From Massilia sp. Root418 (GTDB taxonomy: Bacteria > Pseudomonadota > Gammaproteobacteria > Burkholderiales > Burkholderiaceae_D): a stretch of DNA of 64,000 nt. The stretch lies in the NCBI RefSeq assembly GCF_001425265.1, contig NZ_LMEC01000021.1, positions 496,001-560,000 on the forward strand. Reading direction: 5' to 3'. Position 1 is the first letter of the stretch; every line of letters starts with the position of its first letter. Of this stretch, positions 25,707 to 34,962 are shown piece after piece. A program made the translations under genes and the position numbers. A model generated the notes under the pieces. That model ran no database searches and was not told where the DNA came from. It worked only from the letters and a program-made list of their open reading frames with translations.

Positions 25707-28382
25707 TTAGAAGGTGTAGCTGCCGCGCAGATAGATGGCGCGGCCGACTGCGTCGGTGTAGCGCGGGTCATAGCCCTTCTGGAACAGCGTGCCCTGGTTG
25801 GAGAACGGCGGCTCCTTGTCCAGCAGGTTCTTCACGCCGGCGGTCAGGGTGACGCCCTTGATGCCGGTGTAGCTGGCGGTCAGGTTCCACAGGCTGTAGG
25901 ACGGCACGTGGTTCAGGTACTGGTCTTCGATGTCCAGGTTCTGGTCTTCGTAGCCGGTCTTGAAGGACTGCGCCAGGGTGGCGCTCCACACGCCCATGCG
26001 CCAGTTCAGCGACGCATTGTGTTTCCAGCGGAATACCGGATTGTTGGCGGCGTAACGGCCCACGTTCTGCGTGTAGGGCCCGTCGCGCTCGTCCTGGTAT
26101 TCATACTTGTGGACATAAGTGCCGTCCAGCGTGAAGGTGAACGCGCCGTAGGCGCTGCTGCCCGAACGCAGGGTCAGCGCCACGTCGATGCCGTCAGTGT
26201 TGACGCGGCCCAGGTTTTCCTTCAGGTCCAGAATGGCGAACGGCGAGCCGTCCGGATTGCGCAGGAAGCGGTCCTTGTACTTGGCGTAGTTGCCGTAGAT
26301 AACTTCCTCAGGCAGGGCGTTGATCTTGTCCTTCAGCTTGATGTTCCAGTAGTCCAGCGCCAGCGTGGCCTGCGGGATAGGCTCGATGACGATGCCGGCC
26401 GCGAAGGTGCGCGACTCTTCCGGGCTCAGGGCCGGATTGCCGCCTTGCAGCTTGAACTGCTGCAGATCGCAGTCGCGCAGCGGATTGGTGATCGGATTGG
26501 ACGATGGCACGCCGCCCGGGCACAGCACCGGATCGTTGTAGGAGTTGTTGGTGTCGTTCTTCGACTGCGGCGCGTTTTTCTCGAACAGCGTCGGGGCGCG
26601 GAAGCCGGTCGAGGCCGAACCGCGCAGCAGCACTTGCTTGGTCGGCTGGTAGCGTACGCCCAGCTTGGGATTGGTGGTGTTGCCGGCGTCGCTGTAATCG
26701 TCGAAACGGGTAGCGAACTGCACTTCCAGATCCTTGATCAGCGGCAGGTTCACTTCGGCAAACACGGCCTTGATGGTGCGCGAACCGGAGGTCGATTGCG
26801 AACCCGACAGGCCCGAGCTGGCCGCTTGGCCGGCGATGTCGCGGTTGACGAAGAAGTCCGCTTCCTCGCGGCGCAGTTCGCCGCCGAAGGCCACAGCGGC
26901 CTTGCCGCCCGCCATGTCCCATAGCTCGCGGCTGGCTTTGAAGTCGATGCCGGTGTTGCGGGTTTTGCCGTCCTGCACCTTGCCGCGCAGCGCAGTGCTG
27001 GCCAGGTAGGCTTTGCCTGCCGCATCCTGCAGGCCGAAGGGGTTCAGGATGCCGTTCAGCACGCCTGCCGCGAAGGATTCGTCGCGCACATAGCCGCCGG
27101 TGAACCATTCAGCCGAACGGCTTTCGGACAGCGTGAAGCCGGTCTTGTAGTCCCAGCCCGCCAGCAAGCCCTCCACGCCGATGCTGAGGCGGTCCGCCGC
27201 GCCCAGCGAATTGATTTCGCGCTGGCCCGCTTCGGTGGGGCGCCAGTTGACCGACAGCGGCTGGCCGGAGAGGCCGGGCATGGCGGGCACGCCGCCGCCC
27301 GGGTTGCCCGGATAGTATTTGCTGGTTTTCGGCAGGATCAGGCCGGTTTGCGGCGGCGGCGCGGTGTGCGACAGCACGTCGTTCTCGGCGTGCAGGTATT
27401 CGATGCTGGCCAGATGGTCGTTGTTGATCTTGAAGCTGGCCTTGCCGAAGAAGGCGGTTTGCTTTTGCGCCGGCAGGTCGTCGATCAGGCGGGTGTAATC
27501 CTGGCGGCAGGTGCCGCCGCCGCCGATCGGCAGCGAGTAGGGCTGGTCGCAGCCGGCCGCGCGGCCGGGGTTGCCGGTCACGTTGGAGCCGGGATCGAAG
27601 AAGTTGCCGGGGAAAGTGGTGCCGGACGTCAGGTTCAGGCCGCGCGAGGGGATCACGCCGGTCTTGGAGAACTCGCGCTGCTGGGAGGTCAGGATGTCGA
27701 GCTTGTGGTAGTCGAACACGCCGAACACGTTGTAGCCGTCGGTTTCCAGGTTGCCGAAGCCGGAGGAAATATTGACGCGTTTTTCATCGGCGCCCGGGGC
27801 GCGCGGCAGCAGCGCTTCGGCGGTGATGGTGGTGGCTTGCACCGAACGCTTGGTGATGAAGTTGATCACGCCGCCGATGGCGTCGGTGCCGTAAATGGCC
27901 GAGGCGCCGTCGCGCAGCACTTCCACGCGTTCGAGCGCGGTGACGGGGATGATGTTCAGGTCGACGCTGGCGCCGTCGTAGGGGTGGTTGGCGATGCGGC
28001 GCCCGTTCAGCAGCACCAGGGTCTTGTCGCTGCCCAGGCCGCGCAAGTCGGCGCTGGACTGGCCGCCGGTGGGCAGGCCGGAGCTGTTGCCGCCGACCAC
28101 GTTGCCGGAACTGAAGCTGGAGCTGTTGGAAGGAATCCGGTCCAGCACCTCCTGGGCCGTGGTCAAGCCTTGCTTGACGAAGTCTTCCGCCTTGAACACC
28201 GTCAGCGGATTGGCTGTTTCCGATACCAGCCGCTTGATCGAGGAACCGGTCACTTCCACGCGCTGCATGGGCTGGCTGCTGTCCTGCGCCAGCGTGGCCT
28301 GGCTTGCCAGGCCCAGGGTCAAGCCCAGGCCGGTGGCGCACAGCAGGCGTACCGAGCGCGCAATTGTCGTTTCTTTCATCAT
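25707..28382 (-). CDS. TonB-dependent receptor, array member 2 (891 aa)
   Basis: The start is placed at the first of two ATGs at 28382, nine bases after GGGAG; the frame extends to 28463 but those residues are not a signal sequence. The signal peptide runs MMKETTIARSVRLLCATGLG to SQATLAQ. RVEVTGSSIKRLV precedes the plug (VKQGLTTAQEVLDRIPSNS, DLRGLGSDKTLVLLNGRR, VEVLRDGASAIYGTDAIGG). The barrel ends YLRGSYTF. Its C-terminal motif LLDKEPPFSNQGTLFQKGYD matches the 4742 receptor more than the neighbouring 31769 and 34963 genes, so the array mixes two subgroups. Substrate unknown. Confidence 0.95.
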   Translation of the reverse strand: MMKETTIARSVRLLCATGLGLTLGLASQATLAQDSSQPMQRVEVTGSSIKRLVSETANPLTVFKAEDFVKQGLTTAQEVLDRIPSNSSSFSSGNVVGGNSSGLPTGGQSSADLRGLGSDKTLVLLNGRRIANHPYDGASVDLNIIPVTALERVEVLRDGASAIYGTDAIGGVINFITKRSVQATTITAEALLPRAPGADEKRVNISSGFGNLETDGYNVFGVFDYHKLDILTSQQREFSKTGVIPSRGLNLTSGTTFPGNFFDPGSNVTGNPGRAAGCDQPYSLPIGGGGTCRQDYTRLIDDLPAQKQTAFFGKASFKINNDHLASIEYLHAENDVLSHTAPPPQTGLILPKTSKYYPGNPGGGVPAMPGLSGQPLSVNWRPTEAGQREINSLGAADRLSIGVEGLLAGWDYKTGFTLSESRSAEWFTGGYVRDESFAAGVLNGILNPFGLQDAAGKAYLASTALRGKVQDGKTRNTGIDFKASRELWDMAGGKAAVAFGGELRREEADFFVNRDIAGQAASSGLSGSQSTSGSRTIKAVFAEVNLPLIKDLEVQFATRFDDYSDAGNTTNPKLGVRYQPTKQVLLRGSASTGFRAPTLFEKNAPQSKNDTNNSYNDPVLCPGGVPSSNPITNPLRDCDLQQFKLQGGNPALSPEESRTFAAGIVIEPIPQATLALDYWNIKLKDKINALPEEVIYGNYAKYKDRFLRNPDGSPFAILDLKENLGRVNTDGIDVALTLRSGSSAYGAFTFTLDGTYVHKYEYQDERDGPYTQNVGRYAANNPVFRWKHNASLNWRMGVWSATLAQSFKTGYEDQNLDIEDQYLNHVPSYSLWNLTASYTGIKGVTLTAGVKNLLDKEPPFSNQGTLFQKGYDPRYTDAVGRAIYLRGSYTF

Positions 28383-28607
28383 TGCCCAAAACTCCCAAAA
28401 GAACATCGTTGTACATGTCGTGGGCCGGGCGCCGGATAGGCGCGATGGCCCCTCGTATGGCAATTCCGCCTGGAGAATTGTTAATCTTCAGGCAGGCAGA
28501 TGTAACCACCGGTTGCTGGCCATGTCAATAATGAAAGATTGCGTGTCAGGTTAATACAACGGCTTGCAAGTCAGTCTGGGCAATAACGCTGTTTTATGCA
28601 GGCAAAT
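28383..28607. other. Upstream region of the 25707 receptor
   Basis: About 225 bp without a supported ORF. It should hold the promoter of the 25707 receptor; no convincing -35/-10 pair stands out by eye. Confidence 0.4.
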
Positions 28608-28636
28608 AAAAAGGGCGATGCCGGCGCATCGCCCTT
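28608..28636 (-). terminator. Rho-independent terminator of the 28683 receptor
   Basis: AAGGGCGATG (28611-28620) pairs with CATCGCCCTT (28627-28636); on the minus strand it is followed by T residues. Confidence 0.9.
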
Positions 28637-28682
28637 AACCAGAAGTTAGCTGGAGTTTGCGGTCAAATCGCCGCTGTTGCGC

Positions 28683-31502
28683 TTAGAACTTGTAAGAACC
28701 GCTGACGTAGAACTGGCGGCCCAGGGCGCTGGAGTAGGACGGGTTGTAGCCGACCTGGTGCGAACCCGTGTTGCGCAGTGTGAACGGCGGCGTACGGTCG
28801 AACAGGTTGATGATGCCGGCCGTGAGCTCCACATTCTTCAGCGGGCGGTAGGCCGACTGCAGGTCGAAGGTGGTGTAGCTCGGCACTTCCAGGGTGATGC
28901 CGTAGCACTCGCCCGGCGAACCGGCCACGATGACTGCGCAGTCGTCTTCCGACTGCGGCTTGTCGGTGTAGCCGTTGCGGTAGTTGGCCGCCAGCGTGTG
29001 GGTGAACCTGGCCGTCTCGTACGAAGTGGTGGCGCGCACCACGTGGCGGAAGCTGACCTTGTCGTTCGAACCGTAGCGGTTCAAGCTGGTTTCCCACTGG
29101 TCGTCCGTGCCGGGCGTGGTGTAGCGCGACTTGAGCAGCCAGGTGCCGGCCAGGCGGCTGGTCAGCTTGCCGTCGAACAGCTTCATCTTGTGCGTGAAGT
29201 CGTAGTCGACACCCTGGTTCTCCACCTTGCCGATATTAATCGGCAGCAGCTTGATGGCCAGCACGTCCTTGCCGGTCGAGCCGATGTGCTTGGTGGTGAA
29301 CAGGCTGGCATATTTCGCTGGATTGGCGAAGATCAGGCCTTCGGACACCGAGGTCACCTGGTCGCGGATTTCCACGTTCCACAGGTCGATGGCCATCGAC
29401 AGGCTGTCGAGCGGCTCGAACACGAAGCCGACGCTCCACTGCTTGGACTTCTCCGGTTTCAGGTCCGGATTGCCGCCCTGGAAGGCTTCGAACTGCTGGC
29501 GCTGCACGCCGTTGCAGTAGGACGCCAGCGGGTGGCCGCCCATGCCGGTGGCGGCGGTCAGCGGGCACTGGTAGTTGCCGCCGGTGACGCCCCAGTCTTC
29601 CAGCGGGCCGGCGATTTCCGTCATGCTGGCGGCGCGGAAGCCGGTGCCTGCCGCTGCGCGCAGCATCAGATTCCTGGCGGCCGAGTACTTGGTGCTCACT
29701 TTCCAGGTGGCGGCGTTTTCCTTGCTGCCCACTTCCTTGCCGGTCAGGTTGTTGTCGATGGCGCCGATCTGGTCGTAGCGCACCGAGGCGGTCGCTTCCA
29801 GCTTTTTCGTGAACGGCATCACCAGCTCGGCGTAGGCGCCGGCATTGTTGCGCTCGTAGTTGCTGTCGACCTGGGCGTTGTCGAACAGGATCTGGGCCTG
29901 CTTGGCCACGTCGGCCTGGTCTATCTTGAAGGCGGTGTTGCGGAAGTCCGCACCCACGCCCAGCATGGCGGCGCCGCCGGCCAACTTGAACACTTCGCGC
30001 GATGCGCGCGCGTCGATGCCCTTCATTTCCACGGTCTGCGTGTTGTAGGTGCCGGAGAAGCCCGTGCCCAGCAGCGCATCGCGCATGGATTGCGGCATTT
30101 CGCCCTGGGCATAGCCGAAGGGATCGATGGTGCCGGCATCCAGTGCGGCCTGGAACTTGTCGGCCAGCGGGAAGCCGCCAACGTATTTCTGGGTTTGCTT
30201 GTTCTTCGAGTAGGTCACCGCCGAGTTGATGTCCCAGCCGAATGCCTGGCCGTCCACGCCGGCCACCAGGTGGGTAGCCTTGGTGCCGTAGTCGTAGATG
30301 CGGTTGCCCATTTCATACAGGCGGTACTTTGCCACCACCGAGGTGGCGCCGGCATTCTGCGCCGGGGTCAGGTAAGGCTGGATGTACTTGTTGTACAGCG
30401 CGGAGCCCTTGGTGATGGAGAAATCGGCCGGGTAGGGTGCGATGCTGGCGACGATTTTCGCTTCTGTGTAGGCGAAGTCGAAGAAGCCCTTGAAGCCGGT
30501 GTTGCCCAGCTTCAGGCTGCCCGAGCTGAAGATCGAGTCGCGCTGTGATTCGGGGTTGATCTCGATGGTGGAAGGCGAATCGTAGAAGCAGTTGCCGTCG
30601 CCGTAGAAGTCCAGGTTGCTGGTGGCGCACTTGCCGCCGTGGGACAGCGCGTACGGGTTCAGGTTGACGCTCTTCTCGACCGTCGTGCCGGTCTTCGGAT
30701 CGATGGTGTCGTAGCTGACGGCGGCATTGGCCGGCAGCGCGCGCGAGGAGCCGTTGATGAACTGCAGCGCCTTGCCGGTTTTCGGGTCGGTGAAGTTGAC
30801 GATGCCGGTGCGGGCGAAGCTGCGCTGCGAGGCTTTCAGCTGCTTTTGCTGGTCGTGGCTGGCCGAGACGAACACGCTGTAGCCGTCATCCTCGTAGTCG
30901 CCGAAGCCCTTGCTGATGCTGATGGAATTGCTCTTGCCGCCGGATTTTTCCGGGCTGTTGTACTTGGCATTCACTTCCCACGGGGAAGCGCCTTTTTTCA
31001 GGATGAAGTTCACCACGCCGGCGATGGCGTCGGCGCCGTACAGGGCCGAGGCGCCGTCGGTCAGCACTTCCACGCGCTCGATAGCCGACAGCGGGATGGA
31101 GTTCAGGTCGATGGTGGTGCCGGAGTTGGACGGCGCCACGCGGCGGCCGTTCAGCAGCACCAGGGTGTAGGCCGCGCCGATGTCATGGATGGAGGCGGTG
31201 GTGACGCCGCCGCCGCCGCCGCCCACCGAGTCGGCCGCCACGGAGAAGCCCTGCATGGCGGGTAGTTGCTGAATGAAGTCGGTGACGGTGCTGACGCCGG
31301 TCTTCTTGATGTCTTTCTGGCTGAAGGACTGCACCGGCAGCGACGCTTCGGCGGCGATGCGCTTGATGCTGGAGCCGGTAATTTCCACGCGCTGCATGGA
31401 CTCTTGCGGGGCTTGCTGCGCCATGGCGCCGTGCATGCCGAGTGCCAGGCCGCCTGCAAACATCACGCGCAGGGAGCGGGACAGGACTGTTTCTTTGATC
31501 AT
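28683..31502 (-). CDS. TonB-dependent receptor, array member 3 (939 aa)
   Basis: The ATG at 31502 begins MIKETVLSRSLRVMFAGGLA and the signal ends MHGAMAQ. Unlike the other array genes it has no GGAG-type ribosome binding site. RVEITGSSIKRIAAEASLPVQ is followed by the plug (KTGVSTVTDFIQQLPAM, a Gly/Val-rich DSVGGGGGGVTTASI insert, TLVLLNGRRVAP, VEVLTDGASALYGADAIAG). The usual SLRGLG before TLVLLNGRR is replaced by SIHDIGAAY. The barrel ends YVSGSYKF, with paired Cys in loops (KCATSNLDFYGDGNCF). Substrate unknown. Confidence 0.95.
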   Translation of the reverse strand: MIKETVLSRSLRVMFAGGLALGMHGAMAQQAPQESMQRVEITGSSIKRIAAEASLPVQSFSQKDIKKTGVSTVTDFIQQLPAMQGFSVAADSVGGGGGGVTTASIHDIGAAYTLVLLNGRRVAPSNSGTTIDLNSIPLSAIERVEVLTDGASALYGADAIAGVVNFILKKGASPWEVNAKYNSPEKSGGKSNSISISKGFGDYEDDGYSVFVSASHDQQKQLKASQRSFARTGIVNFTDPKTGKALQFINGSSRALPANAAVSYDTIDPKTGTTVEKSVNLNPYALSHGGKCATSNLDFYGDGNCFYDSPSTIEINPESQRDSIFSSGSLKLGNTGFKGFFDFAYTEAKIVASIAPYPADFSITKGSALYNKYIQPYLTPAQNAGATSVVAKYRLYEMGNRIYDYGTKATHLVAGVDGQAFGWDINSAVTYSKNKQTQKYVGGFPLADKFQAALDAGTIDPFGYAQGEMPQSMRDALLGTGFSGTYNTQTVEMKGIDARASREVFKLAGGAAMLGVGADFRNTAFKIDQADVAKQAQILFDNAQVDSNYERNNAGAYAELVMPFTKKLEATASVRYDQIGAIDNNLTGKEVGSKENAATWKVSTKYSAARNLMLRAAAGTGFRAASMTEIAGPLEDWGVTGGNYQCPLTAATGMGGHPLASYCNGVQRQQFEAFQGGNPDLKPEKSKQWSVGFVFEPLDSLSMAIDLWNVEIRDQVTSVSEGLIFANPAKYASLFTTKHIGSTGKDVLAIKLLPINIGKVENQGVDYDFTHKMKLFDGKLTSRLAGTWLLKSRYTTPGTDDQWETSLNRYGSNDKVSFRHVVRATTSYETARFTHTLAANYRNGYTDKPQSEDDCAVIVAGSPGECYGITLEVPSYTTFDLQSAYRPLKNVELTAGIINLFDRTPPFTLRNTGSHQVGYNPSYSSALGRQFYVSGSYKF

Positions 31503-31712
31503 TACTTTAAGGCTTTCTCTTGATGCGATGGGGAGGAATCTACTTGCTGTTTTTGCAGGTCCCTGTAATTCTCACTAAAAATCACAGGGGCAGTATGAAA
31601 CCATCAATTGCGCAGTCTTGTCAATTTTTGTTCGGCGTTTTCTCGGAATCCGGAGTATTTCTGCTAACTCCATGTTGAATTGGCAAAACTATCTGTATAG
31701 ACTTGTCAAAAG

Positions 31713-31742
31713 AAAAAAGGGGCGGTGCTTGCGCACCGCCCC
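31713..31742 (-). terminator. Rho-independent terminator of the 31769 receptor
   Basis: GGGGCGGTGC (31719-31728) pairs with GCACCGCCCC (31733-31742); the minus strand continues with six T. Confidence 0.92.
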
Positions 31743-31768
31743 TCAGGCAGATTCAGCTAATCAGGCGA

Positions 31769-34561
31769 TTAGAAGAACTTGTAGTTCAGGCCCACTTTGA
31801 CGTAGCGGCCGATGGCGCCGGTGGCGTCCATCGGGTTATAGCTCAGGCCGCCGTAGGTCAGCGGGTCCAGCGGCGCGATCTTGTCCAGCACGTTGTTCAT
31901 CGACGCGAACAAGGTCAGCTGCTTGCTGAAGTTGTAGCGGGTCGACAGGTCCAAGGTGGTGAACGAAGCGATTTCGCAGTTGGTGGTGCCAGGCTGGCCG
32001 TTGGCCAGGTTGGAGGCGCAGGTATTGCCTTCGAACAGGATGTTCTTCATCTTGGCGCGATAGTTCACGATGCCGTTGAAGTTCCAGTCGCCGATGTCCC
32101 AGGTGCCGGTCAGGTTGATCTTGTCCTTGGGCGTACCGGCGCAGTTCGAGGTGTCGCAGTTGCCGTGGGTGCCAGCGAACTGGTACACGGTGGTGGCGGA
32201 CTCATGACGCTTCCAGGAAGCCACGTGGGTCCAGGTCAGGCCGACTTGCGCCTTGCCCCAGGCGCCCAGGCGCAGGCGCTGCTTGATGTCCACGTCCACG
32301 CCGCTGATTTCGGTGAAGCTCGAATTGCGGTATGGCGCCTGGGTCAGCACCAGCGTGCCCGAATTCGGGATCACCTGGCCGTTCTGGACCAGGTTGTTGT
32401 CGTTGCGGATAGCGGTCGGCAGGGCGGCAGCTTCGTTGTACGGCAGCGGGTTGATCTCGTCGGAACGCTTGATCTTCCAGCCGTCCACGGTGATGCCGGT
32501 ATCGGCCAGCACGTCCCACACCAGGCCTACGGTCATGCCTTTGGAGGTTTCAGGACGCAGCTTGGCATCGCCCACTTTCACGGCTGCGACAGGGATGGCG
32601 CAGTCGGTCGAGGTGGCGCCGCCGACGGCTGGCTTGCCGCCTGGGCAGCGGACCGGATCGGACACGGTGGAGGTGCCGGTCGACTGCGACGAGGCGCTGC
32701 CTTCGGCTGGGCCTGGGGCGCGGAAGCCTTCGGTGTAGGTGCCGCGCAGTGCGAAGCTCTTCATCGGGGTCCACTTGATGCCGGCTTTCGGCGTGGTCGA
32801 GTTGAAGTTGTCGTATTTGTCGTAACGCACGGCGGCGCTCAGTTCCACCGTCTTGATGACCGGTGCCAGGATCTCGGCGTAGATAGCCGATACCTTGGTG
32901 TCGCCGAAGGCGGCCACGTAGCTCGAATTGATGGAACCGTCTTCCGAACCCTTCAGCGAAGGATTGGACAGTTTTTCCTGGCGGTGCTCGGCGCCGATTG
33001 CCAGGCCCATGTTGCCGCCCGGCAGAGCCCACAGCTCACGCGAGGCCTTGAAGTCGATCACGTCCAGCTTGGTGGTCGAATCGGAGGTGGCGTTGGTCAC
33101 CATGGCAGCGTACAGCGAAGCCGGGTTCTTGTTGGCCTGCGCGCCGATGTAGTACGGGAAGAATGGCGATTTCGGATCGCCCAGCGCGGCAGCCACTACC
33201 TTCATGTTCAGCATATTGCTGTAGTCCAGGTGCAGCTTGGACTCGGAATGGGTGTAGCCGGTGTCGTAGTCCCAGCCCATGGCCGAACCCTTGACGCCCA
33301 CCACGAAGCGGCTGAACTCGTTGTTGGCCGAGCGGGTGCTTGGGCCCACGTCGAACGCGCTGTAGCGGATGCGGACCGGCGCGCCGTACGGGTTCTGTGG
33401 ATGGCTGGCCGACATGATGTTCAGGTTGCCATAGTTGATGAAGCCCAGCGGGTTGGCGGCGTTCGGCGGGAAGGCCACGGTCGGGGTCACCGACGGCGGG
33501 ATCATCGTGAACGCGGTGTCGCGCTTGGAGTAGCCGGCTTCGACATAGGCTTGCATGTCGTCGTTGACTTGCCATGTGCCGCGGCCGTACAGGTTGACCG
33601 ACTCGATTTCCGGCTGCATGTCGCGGAACTGGTCGTTATGCCACAGGCAGCCGCCGTTGGCGCCGGTCTGGTCGACGGTCTTGCTCAGGCTGGAGCAGCC
33701 TGGCAGGCTGGTGTAGGCGGTGGTGACCGGGTTGCGGATCGAACCGGCCGGGCTAGGCTGGGCGCTGTTCACGCCGGCGATGTAGCCGCTGGCGAACTGG
33801 GTGCCAACCGGGAAGCCGTATGGACGCAGGTCGCCGTGGCCGATGTGGCCGCGGTCGGCGCGGTCGCTGTTCTTCAGGCGGTCGGACTGGTTGTATTCGG
33901 CGTTCAGGACGATGTTGTACTTGTCGTTGTCCAGGTTGCCTTTGCCGAACGAAACGGAAGCCTTGTTCTGCTTGGCGTCGCTGTAGCGCGAAGTGCCCAC
34001 GTCGCCTTTTACCTGCAGGCCTTCGAAGTCCTTGCGCAGGATGATGTTGACCACGCCGGCGATCGCGTCGGCGCCGTAGGTCGACGAAGCGCCGTCCTTC
34101 AGGATCTCGATGCGCTCGACGATCTGCATCGGCACGGTGGACAGGTCGGTGAAGCTCTTCTGGCCGTCATCGGCACGGGCGAAAGGCGCCATGCGGCGGC
34201 CGTTCAGCAGCACCAGGGTGGAGGTGGCGCCCAGGCCACGCAGGGAGATGGCGGTGGAACCGGCGGCAAAACCGTTGCCGAAGCCGGTCGGCAGGGAGCC
34301 AGCGCCGTCCACGGTCAGCGTCTGCAGGTACTCGGCCACGGTGGCCTTGCCCGACTTCAGCAGCTCTTCGCGGCCGATCAGCTGGATAGGGGACGCCGTT
34401 TCGGCAGTGGCACGCTTGATGCTCGAGCCGGTAATCTCAACGCGCTGGACATTCGCGTTGGCATCTTGGGCCATCGCCGGTGTTGCCAGCAGACCTGCTG
34501 CAACCACGCTGCCCGAGAATATCAGGCGCACGGAACGTGCCATAACTGTTTCCATCATCAT
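31769..34561 (-). CDS. TonB-dependent receptor, array member 4 (930 aa)
   Basis: The start is the first of three consecutive ATGs at 34561, eight bases after GGAGG. The signal peptide begins MMMETVMARSVRLIFSGSVV and ends ATPAMAQ. RVEITGSSIKRATAETASPI leads into the plug (GKATVAEYLQTLTVD, SLRGLGATSTLVLLNGRR, RIEILKDGASSTYGADAIAG). The barrel contains GTHGNCDTSNCAGTPKDK and DKIAPLDPLTYGGLSYNP and ends VKVGLNYKFF. It is a close paralogue of the next receptor upstream (34963), with long nearly identical stretches in the plug even at DNA level. Substrate unknown. Confidence 0.95.
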   Translation of the reverse strand: MMMETVMARSVRLIFSGSVVAAGLLATPAMAQDANANVQRVEITGSSIKRATAETASPIQLIGREELLKSGKATVAEYLQTLTVDGAGSLPTGFGNGFAAGSTAISLRGLGATSTLVLLNGRRMAPFARADDGQKSFTDLSTVPMQIVERIEILKDGASSTYGADAIAGVVNIILRKDFEGLQVKGDVGTSRYSDAKQNKASVSFGKGNLDNDKYNIVLNAEYNQSDRLKNSDRADRGHIGHGDLRPYGFPVGTQFASGYIAGVNSAQPSPAGSIRNPVTTAYTSLPGCSSLSKTVDQTGANGGCLWHNDQFRDMQPEIESVNLYGRGTWQVNDDMQAYVEAGYSKRDTAFTMIPPSVTPTVAFPPNAANPLGFINYGNLNIMSASHPQNPYGAPVRIRYSAFDVGPSTRSANNEFSRFVVGVKGSAMGWDYDTGYTHSESKLHLDYSNMLNMKVVAAALGDPKSPFFPYYIGAQANKNPASLYAAMVTNATSDSTTKLDVIDFKASRELWALPGGNMGLAIGAEHRQEKLSNPSLKGSEDGSINSSYVAAFGDTKVSAIYAEILAPVIKTVELSAAVRYDKYDNFNSTTPKAGIKWTPMKSFALRGTYTEGFRAPGPAEGSASSQSTGTSTVSDPVRCPGGKPAVGGATSTDCAIPVAAVKVGDAKLRPETSKGMTVGLVWDVLADTGITVDGWKIKRSDEINPLPYNEAAALPTAIRNDNNLVQNGQVIPNSGTLVLTQAPYRNSSFTEISGVDVDIKQRLRLGAWGKAQVGLTWTHVASWKRHESATTVYQFAGTHGNCDTSNCAGTPKDKINLTGTWDIGDWNFNGIVNYRAKMKNILFEGNTCASNLANGQPGTTNCEIASFTTLDLSTRYNFSKQLTLFASMNNVLDKIAPLDPLTYGGLSYNPMDATGAIGRYVKVGLNYKFF

Positions 34562-34905
34562 GCTAAAAACCTCCAACTAATGTAGTGATAAACGAGGCGG
34601 CCGCATTGACTTTTTGTTACACCAATCTTCGCGCACGGTTCGCCCGTTCCCAGTTGAGCAAACGTCTAGGCATTTGCTCAAGTGACCGATGAAATCACCC
34701 CGGCCTGCACAGTGTCAAGAAGGGTTTCCCTGACGAATACACGCTAAAGCTTAGCGTTCTGCCTATTAAATGCGCGATCTCTCCGCTAATTGCTCTCTAT
34801 GTCTTCCTTCGGGTTCGTTCGCTGGGCTATCCGGATTGTGTCGGGGTTCGTAGGATTGCTTCACGAAGGGGTGGGAATTCGTTACTTTTTGGCGACAAAA
34901 GACGT
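34562..34905. other. Gene-free upstream region of the 31769 receptor
   Basis: About 345 bp without a supported ORF. AGCAAA / TTTGCT inverted bases occur near 34658-34678 (TTGAGCAAACG / GCATTTGCTCAA), a possible operator. No clear sigma-70 promoter was chosen. Confidence 0.4.
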
Positions 34906-34937
34906 AAAAAAGGGCGGTGATCGCTCACCGCCCTTTT
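34906..34937. terminator. Terminator of the 34963 receptor (symmetrical)
   Basis: AAAAAAGGGCGGTGA pairs with TCACCGCCCTTTT around TCGC. The minus strand has the longer T run. Confidence 0.9.
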
Positions 34938-34962
34938 CCGGAACTTACCTCAAATAGTCGGC